Shown here one piece after another: positions 6,701 to 9,668 of a stretch of DNA of 9,668 nucleotides (the stretch's first letter is position 1; each line of letters starts with the position of its first letter). The translations under genes were made by a program, and so were the position numbers. Under the pieces are notes generated by a model that searched no databases, was not told the origin of the DNA, and saw only the letters and a list, made by a program, of their open reading frames with translations. The DNA comes from Planctomycetota bacterium (lineage in GTDB: Bacteria; Planctomycetota; Phycisphaerae; Phycisphaerales; SM1A02): positions 1 through 9,668 of the forward strand of contig JADFGE010000079.1 in the NCBI GenBank assembly GCA_022567855.1, in the 5' to 3' direction.

Positions 6701-6730
6701 TTGCCGCAGCCACGGCGAGGCGAGTACACT
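6701..6730 (+). promoter_or_regulatory. Possible sigma-70-type promoter for the ferredoxin operon
   Basis: TTGCCG (6701-6706) and TACACT (6725-6730) are separated by 18 bp, each matching four of six consensus positions. They lie about 95 bp upstream of the ferredoxin ATG in the divergent gap 6608-6820. The -10 box sits inside a small dyad, CGAGT-AC-ACTCG (6721-6732). This is weak evidence, since chance matches of this quality are common. Confidence 0.25.
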
Positions 6731-6820
6731 CGTCGGACGTGTTGCAGCGCAGTTCTCAACGATCTTCGCGCGACTCGTCGTTTGATTGAAAAGGCAGGAT
6801 TTGCGGCTCGGAGACCTTGC

Positions 6821-7162
6821 ATGACCTACGTCGTGGCTGAACCTTGCATCAAGTGCAAATACACGGATTGCGTCACCGTCTGCCCCGTCGATGCGTTTCG
6901 CGAAGGTGCGAACTGTCTCGTCATCGACCCGGACGTTTGCATTGACTGCGACTTGTGTATCCCTGAATGTCCGGTCGACGCGATCTTTGCCGAGGATGAT
7001 GTACCCGAGGAGTGGGCTGAATACCTGGAGCTGAACGCTCGATTGGCAACCGAGTGGCCGGAGATCTCGGTGATGAAGGATGCGCCGCCGGATGCGGACG
7101 AGTTCGCCGCGGTGAAAGACAAGCGCGATATGCTCGATGAGACACCGGCGGAAACGAGCTAG
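6821..7162 (+). CDS. fdxA: 7Fe ferredoxin ([3Fe-4S][4Fe-4S], FdxA type)
   Basis: This small cytoplasmic electron carrier has 113 residues. It starts with the classic MTYVVAEPCIKCKYTDCV and aligns throughout with Azotobacter ferredoxin I. By that alignment C9, C17 and C50 bind the [3Fe-4S] cluster, and C21, C40, C43 and C46 bind the [4Fe-4S] cluster (motif CIDCDLCIPECP at 40-51). The free C11 of FdI is kept (C12). The free Cys24 next to the [4Fe-4S] cluster is Ala25 here, and an extra Cys sits at 32. The helical C-terminus (VPEEWAEYLELNARL, 61-75) is typical. The ATG at 6821 has GGAG (6810-6813) seven bases upstream. The frame is open from 6701, but the added 40 residues are not family-like. 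It is probably cotranscribed with the downstream phhB gene, 50 bp away. The redox partner is unknown. Confidence 0.95.
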   Translation: MTYVVAEPCIKCKYTDCVTVCPVDAFREGANCLVIDPDVCIDCDLCIPECPVDAIFAEDDVPEEWAEYLELNARLATEWPEISVMKDAPPDADEFAAVKDKRDMLDETPAETS

Positions 7163-7202
7163 CGATCAGCCGGACAATGACCGAACCGCTCACCAACGAA
7201 AC

Positions 7203-7207
7203 GGAGG
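7203..7207 (+). promoter_or_regulatory. Ribosome-binding site deciding the phhB start
   Basis: GGAGG lies five bases before the ATG at 7213. The other in-frame ATG at 7177 has no comparable site, so the shorter product is preferred. Confidence 0.7.
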
Positions 7208-7212
7208 CTGGC

Positions 7213-7566
7213 ATGGACTGTGAATTAGCAAGCCGCGAGTGCGTGCCGTGCAAGGGCGGGACGCCGCCGTTGTCCGAGGAGAAAATCGAACAGTTGCTGG
7301 GCGAACTGAACGGATGGACGGTGCAACAGGAATACCATCTCACGAAGTCGTTTAGCTTCCCCGACTTTGCGAAGGCCCTAGCCTGCGTCAACCGAATCGG
7401 GGAGATCGCCGAGCAGCAAGGCCACCACCCGGACCTCTACCTTGCGTGGGGCAAGGTGAAGATGGAAGTCTGGACGCACAAGATCCATGGCCTAACCGAA
7501 AGTGATTTCATCTTCGCCGCCAAAGTCGATGCCGCGCTGGGAGAGCTTGGCGAAGCAGAAGCGTAA
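7213..7566 (+). CDS. phhB: Pterin-4a-carbinolamine dehydratase
   Basis: The enzyme dehydrates 4a-hydroxytetrahydrobiopterin in the recycling of the pterin cofactor of aromatic amino acid hydroxylases. From the ATG at 7213 it has 117 residues, the usual bacterial length. It carries the N-terminal CVPCKGGTPPL (10-20) common in bacterial members, GWTV (34-37) and the active-site motif GHHPDLYLAWGKVKMEVWTH (70-89). H71, H72 and H89 correspond to the catalytic histidines of the mammalian enzyme (H61, H62 and H79). GLTESDFIFAAKVD (93-106) closes the family signature. An alternative ATG at 7177 would add 12 residues. It follows the ferredoxin gene by 50 bp, and the pair ends at the terminator at 7668. 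No aromatic amino acid hydroxylase (phhA) is in the window, so the pathway link is open. Confidence 0.95.
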   Translation: MDCELASRECVPCKGGTPPLSEEKIEQLLGELNGWTVQQEYHLTKSFSFPDFAKALACVNRIGEIAEQQGHHPDLYLAWGKVKMEVWTHKIHGLTESDFIFAAKVDAALGELGEAEA

Positions 7567-7667
7567 TCCCAAGGTGGCGGCGCTTCACGGTAACGAAACA
7601 ATACCGCCGTTAGCCGCCGGCTCGGCCGGGGGAATCCTGCGCGCGTCGATCGTCCAACCCGGTTCGT

Positions 7668-7691
7668 CTCCGGGCAGAGCCCGGGGCTTTT
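7668..7691 (+). terminator. Intrinsic terminator after the fdxA-phhB pair
   Basis: An 8-bp stem CTCCGGGC (7668-7675) / GCCCGGGG (7679-7686), with one G-T wobble and an AGA loop, is followed by CTTTT (7687-7691). It lies about 100 bp after the phhB stop. An alternative hairpin, CCCGG (7658-7662) with CCGGG (7670-7674), would use part of the left arm and could compete. The last T's overlap the outer arm of the large inverted repeat that follows. The 7567-7667 stretch otherwise holds only a weak nested hairpin (7576-7618). Confidence 0.75.
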
Positions 7692-7836
7692 GAGTCCTGT
7701 GAATGGAATGTTCGATGGCTGCCTTCAGTCTACGCCGATCTCTCCCAGCCGCACATGAATATGTGCGGGCGCCCGCGGATATGCATCCGCGGCTGGTACG
7801 ACTGACCTCGTCGAACACTACGAACACAGGACTCAA
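7690..7836. repeat. 147-bp nested inverted repeat just upstream of tnaA (leader RNA or MITE-like element)
   Basis: The outer arms TTGAGTCCTGTG (7690-7701) and CACAGGACTCAA (7825-7836) match over 12 bp. Inside them, TGTTCGA (7709-7715) pairs with TCGAACA (7811-7817), with G-T pairs extending the helix to 10 bp. TCAGTC (7725-7730) pairs with GACTGA (7800-7805), and CCAG (7745-7748) pairs with CTGG (7793-7796). The centre holds two perfect hairpins: CGCACAT/ATGTGCG (7750-7756/7761-7767) with a GAAT loop, and CCGCGGAT/ATCCGCGG (7773-7780/7785-7792) with an ATGC loop. The whole region can fold into one long forked structure. It ends six bases before the tnaA ATG, in the place of the missing ribosome-binding site. 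The pairings are read directly. Whether it acts as RNA (leader, attenuator) or as a mobile palindromic repeat is inference. Confidence 0.7.
7761..7805 (+). other. Candidate 14-codon leader reading frame with one Trp codon
   Basis: ATG at 7761 opens a frame encoding MCGRPRICIRGWYD and then TGA at 7803, 37 bp before the tryptophanase ATG. The only Trp is residue 12, the same number as the essential Trp of the E. coli TnaC leader peptide, but the rest does not resemble TnaC and the downstream Pro codon is missing. No ribosome-binding site precedes it, and it lies inside perfect hairpins, which constrain its codons. It may be chance. Confidence 0.15.
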
Positions 7837-7842
7837 TAAACG

Positions 7843-9201
7843 ATGAAGACGATCATTGAGCCGTTCCGAATCAAGTCCGTCGAGCCGATTCGAATGACCA
7901 CGCCTCGACAGCGCCGCCAGTATCTTCGCCAAGCTGGCTACAACCTCTTCCGTATACCGGCTGCGCACGTGGTCATTGATCTTCTGACGGACTCCGGCAC
8001 GGGGGCGATGAGCAGTGAACAGTGGGCCGGCGTGATGCGCGGCGACGAGTCGTATGCCGGCGCGTCAAGTTACTATCGGTTTCTGGAGGTAGTCGAGCAG
8101 CTCACTGGGATGCGCAACATATTGCCCACCCATCAGGGCCGGGCGAGCGAGCGAATCCTCGTGGAGGTGATGATCGGTAGCGGGCAGGCCGGGCGCGGCC
8201 GGTTGGTGCCCAACAATGCACACTTTGACACCACTCGCGCCAACATCGAGCACAGTGGCGCCGAGGCCGTCGACCTGCTGACATCGCAAGGCACATCGCC
8301 GACGCATCTCGCGCCGTTCAAAGGAAACATGGACCTCGCCAAGCTCGAGACCCTGCTGGATGAGCGCGCTGACGATGTCCCGTTCGTGATGCTTACCATC
8401 ACCTGCAACAGCAATGGCGGCCAGCCCGTCTCGTTGGAGAACATTCGGGCGGTGCGGGCGTTGTGCGATCGCTACGGCAAGTCATTGTTCCTCGACGCCG
8501 CTCGTTTTGCCGAGAATGCCTGGTTCATCAAACAGCGCGAGCCGGGGCGGGCCGGTCAATCGGTCAGTCAGATCGTCCGTGAGATGTTCGAGTTAGCCGA
8601 CGGGGCCACGATCTCGGCCAAGAAGGACGGGTTGGTCAACATCGGCGGCGTGTTGCTCATCCGCGACGATGCGCTGTTTCGGAAGGCGTGCGACCTGCTG
8701 ATCCTCACCGAAGGGTTCGTTACCTACGGCGGTCTGGCCGGGCGAGACCTCGAAGCCATGGCCGTCGGCTTCCGGGAGGTGCTCGACGAGGACTATCTGC
8801 GCTACCGCATCCGGTCAATCCAGTACATGGGCGAGAAGCTGCTGGCGGGCGGCGTGTCCATCGTGCAGCCGCCGGGCGGTCATGCGATCTACATCGATGC
8901 GACGGACTTCTGCCCTCATATTCCCAAGATGCAGTTCCCCGGCCAGGCCGTGGCCTGCGGCCTGTACGAACTGGGCGGCATTCGCAGTTGCGAGATCGGC
9001 TCGGTCATGATGGGTGAGCTCGCCGTGATGGAGTCGGTGCGACTGGCCGTCCCGCGTCGCACCTACACGCAGTCCCACATCGACTACGTGATCGAGGTCG
9101 TGCTGGCGCTGAAGACAAAGGCCCGCCAATTGCGCGGCTTTCGGATCATCGAGCAGCCCCAAGCCCTGCGGCACTTCACAGCGCGGTTCGAGCCGGTGTG
9201 A
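7843..9201 (+). CDS. tnaA: Tryptophanase (tryptophan indole-lyase)
   Basis: This PLP enzyme splits L-tryptophan into indole, pyruvate and ammonia. The 452-residue product matches the beta-eliminating lyase family throughout: EPFRIKSVEP (6-15), IDLLTDSGTGAMS (45-57), PTHQGR (95-100), NSNGGQPVSL (189-198), DAARFAENAWFIKQRE (218-233), SAKKDGLVNIGG (258-269; PLP lysine probably K261) and GFVTYGGLAGRD (291-302). Tyrosine phenol-lyase is close, but three positions separating the two enzymes read as tryptophanase: D129 in FDTT, I385 in CEIG (Arg in phenol-lyase), and H444 in LRHFTARF (Phe in phenol-lyase). The loop between GSVMMG (386-391) and the VRLAVPR strand is about eight residues shorter than in E. 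coli TnaA. The ATG at 7843 has no Shine-Dalgarno site; a large inverted repeat ends six bases before it. No tryptophan permease gene adjoins it. Confidence 0.92.
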   Translation: MKTIIEPFRIKSVEPIRMTTPRQRRQYLRQAGYNLFRIPAAHVVIDLLTDSGTGAMSSEQWAGVMRGDESYAGASSYYRFLEVVEQLTGMRNILPTHQGRASERILVEVMIGSGQAGRGRLVPNNAHFDTTRANIEHSGAEAVDLLTSQGTSPTHLAPFKGNMDLAKLETLLDERADDVPFVMLTITCNSNGGQPVSLENIRAVRALCDRYGKSLFLDAARFAENAWFIKQREPGRAGQSVSQIVREMFELADGATISAKKDGLVNIGGVLLIRDDALFRKACDLLILTEGFVTYGGLAGRDLEAMAVGFREVLDEDYLRYRIRSIQYMGEKLLAGGVSIVQPPGGHAIYIDATDFCPHIPKMQFPGQAVACGLYELGGIRSCEIGSVMMGELAVMESVRLAVPRRTYTQSHIDYVIEVVLALKTKARQLRGFRIIEQPQALRHFTARFEPV

Positions 9202-9475
9202 CGCCCTCCCCCCGGAAGCCCAAGTTCCAGTCGCCTGCTTCCGGCCGGAATCAACCGTGACGCGCCGAGTCTTGCCCCAGGACAGCTACGTGGAGGTCCT
9301 GTCGAGCCGCTTGGGGGCGGGCGGGTGTGCCCAGCTTGAGAGCGAGGTCCGTTCGCCGGGAAGCGGCGGCTCGCTCCGAATGCCAACTAACTCCTGCCAA
9401 GTGCCTATTGTCTTCGTCCTTTTTACGGACACAGCTCCCGTCGGCGGGTTTCATGGGGGTTGAGAGACACAGCCG
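9202..9475 (+). other. Non-coding gap between tnaA and the methyltransferase gene
   Basis: No credible gene is seen in these 274 bp. Two hairpins can be drawn: CCGGAAGC (9212-9219) / GCTTCCGG (9237-9244), 8 bp with a 17-nt loop just after the tnaA stop, and GAGCGAG (9340-9346) / CTCGCTC (9370-9376). The first could aid termination but lacks a T-tract. A T5 run at 9420-9424 is too far away to belong to it. No clear promoter for the downstream gene is recognised. Confidence 0.4.
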
Positions 9476-9668
9476 ATGTCAGTAACAGTGATCACGCTAC
9501 CGCGGCAATACCACATCGATTTCTTCCAGGAGCACCTGGCCGACCTCCCCCTTGCCGGCAAACGCGTCCTGGAGATTGGGGGCGGGATTGGGCAGGTGCT
9601 CCACATGCTGCAGGATCACGAGCCGGCGATTGATGAGCTGGTGGGGATCACCAACAAGATTGACTACG
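9476..9668 (+). CDS. Class I SAM-dependent methyltransferase, N-terminal part (cut by window edge)
   Basis: The ATG at 9476 opens a frame of 64 codons that runs off the right edge. After QYHIDFFQEHLADLPLAGKR (11-30) comes VLEIGGGIGQVLHML (31-45). This is motif I of class I methyltransferases, the glycine-rich loop that binds S-adenosylmethionine, preceded by the usual beta-strand. The start is uncertain because only a loose GAGAG element lies upstream. The substrate cannot be told from this piece. It is not recognisably RsmA/KsgA, which would have a longer N-terminus with a QNFL-type motif. Small-molecule or lipid methyltransferases are possible. Confidence 0.8.
   Translation, partial: MSVTVITLPRQYHIDFFQEHLADLPLAGKRVLEIGGGIGQVLHMLQDHEPAIDELVGITNKIDY

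Noticed and set aside
7658..7674. T-arm-like hairpin CCCGG-TTCGTCT-CCGGG, suggesting a tRNA
   Set aside because: The loop lacks the conserved A58, no acceptor, D or anticodon arms could be fitted around it, and the sequence is better explained as part of a terminator region.
7843..9201. Tyrosine phenol-lyase as an alternative name
   Set aside because: The three discriminating positions carry Asp129, Ile385 and His444, as in tryptophanase.
9257..9463. 68-codon plus-strand frame, with a 67-codon minus-strand frame over the same bases, after tnaA
   Set aside because: Neither has a ribosome-binding site or a recognisable domain; both look like chance frames in a GC-rich spacer.
9476..9668. RsmA/KsgA rRNA dimethyltransferase
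   Set aside because: Only the generic SAM motif I is seen, and the N-terminal motif of RsmA is lacking.
1..9668. CRISPR array or other regularly spaced repeats, rRNA or tRNA genes
   Set aside because: Reading both strands showed no regularly spaced direct repeats and no RNA-gene signatures.

Overview
The window is GC-rich, densely packed chromosomal bacterial DNA. Nothing fixes the taxon. The gene style suggests a member of the Planctomycetota (Phycisphaerae-like): an ECF sigma factor followed by a zinc-less anti-sigma-like gene, a TatC with a large extra loop, a REP-associated transposase flanked by GGGGTCGGGAGTC-type repeats, and a mix of strong Shine-Dalgarno sites and none. This assignment is an inference.

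Layout. Positions 1-919 (minus) hold an ECF sigma factor and, just downstream, the first 88 codons of a probable anti-sigma partner that runs off the left edge. A divergent intergenic region (920-1057) leads to tatC (1058-2215, plus) and tadA (2302-2826, plus). A transposase module of about 0.8 kb (2872-3688) follows: a Y1/RAYT transposase on the minus strand, flanked by a perfect 24-bp inverted repeat. Directly beside it is the 3' end of a HAD-family hydrolase gene (3703-3861) with no 5' part. Then, on the minus strand, come truD (GTG start), a bifunctional-nuclease-domain gene upstream of it (probably one operon), and a beta-hydroxyacid dehydrogenase. Plus-strand genes resume with a 7Fe ferredoxin and a pterin-4a-carbinolamine dehydratase, probably an operon closed by a good intrinsic terminator at 7668-7691. 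A tryptophanase gene (7843-9201) follows, and the start of a class I SAM-dependent methyltransferase is cut by the right edge.

Most genes are ordinary housekeeping or metabolic genes: protein export, two tRNA-modification enzymes, redox and amino-acid metabolism. Two regions are less ordinary. One is the transposase module with the decapitated HAD gene. The other is 7690-7836, a 147-nt nested inverted repeat that starts in the T-tract of the terminator, contains two perfect hairpins and ends six bases before the tryptophanase ATG, where a ribosome-binding site should be. It could be a structured mRNA leader or a small non-autonomous palindromic repeat. It also contains a 14-codon reading frame with a single Trp codon at position 12, a speculative parallel to TnaC leader peptides.
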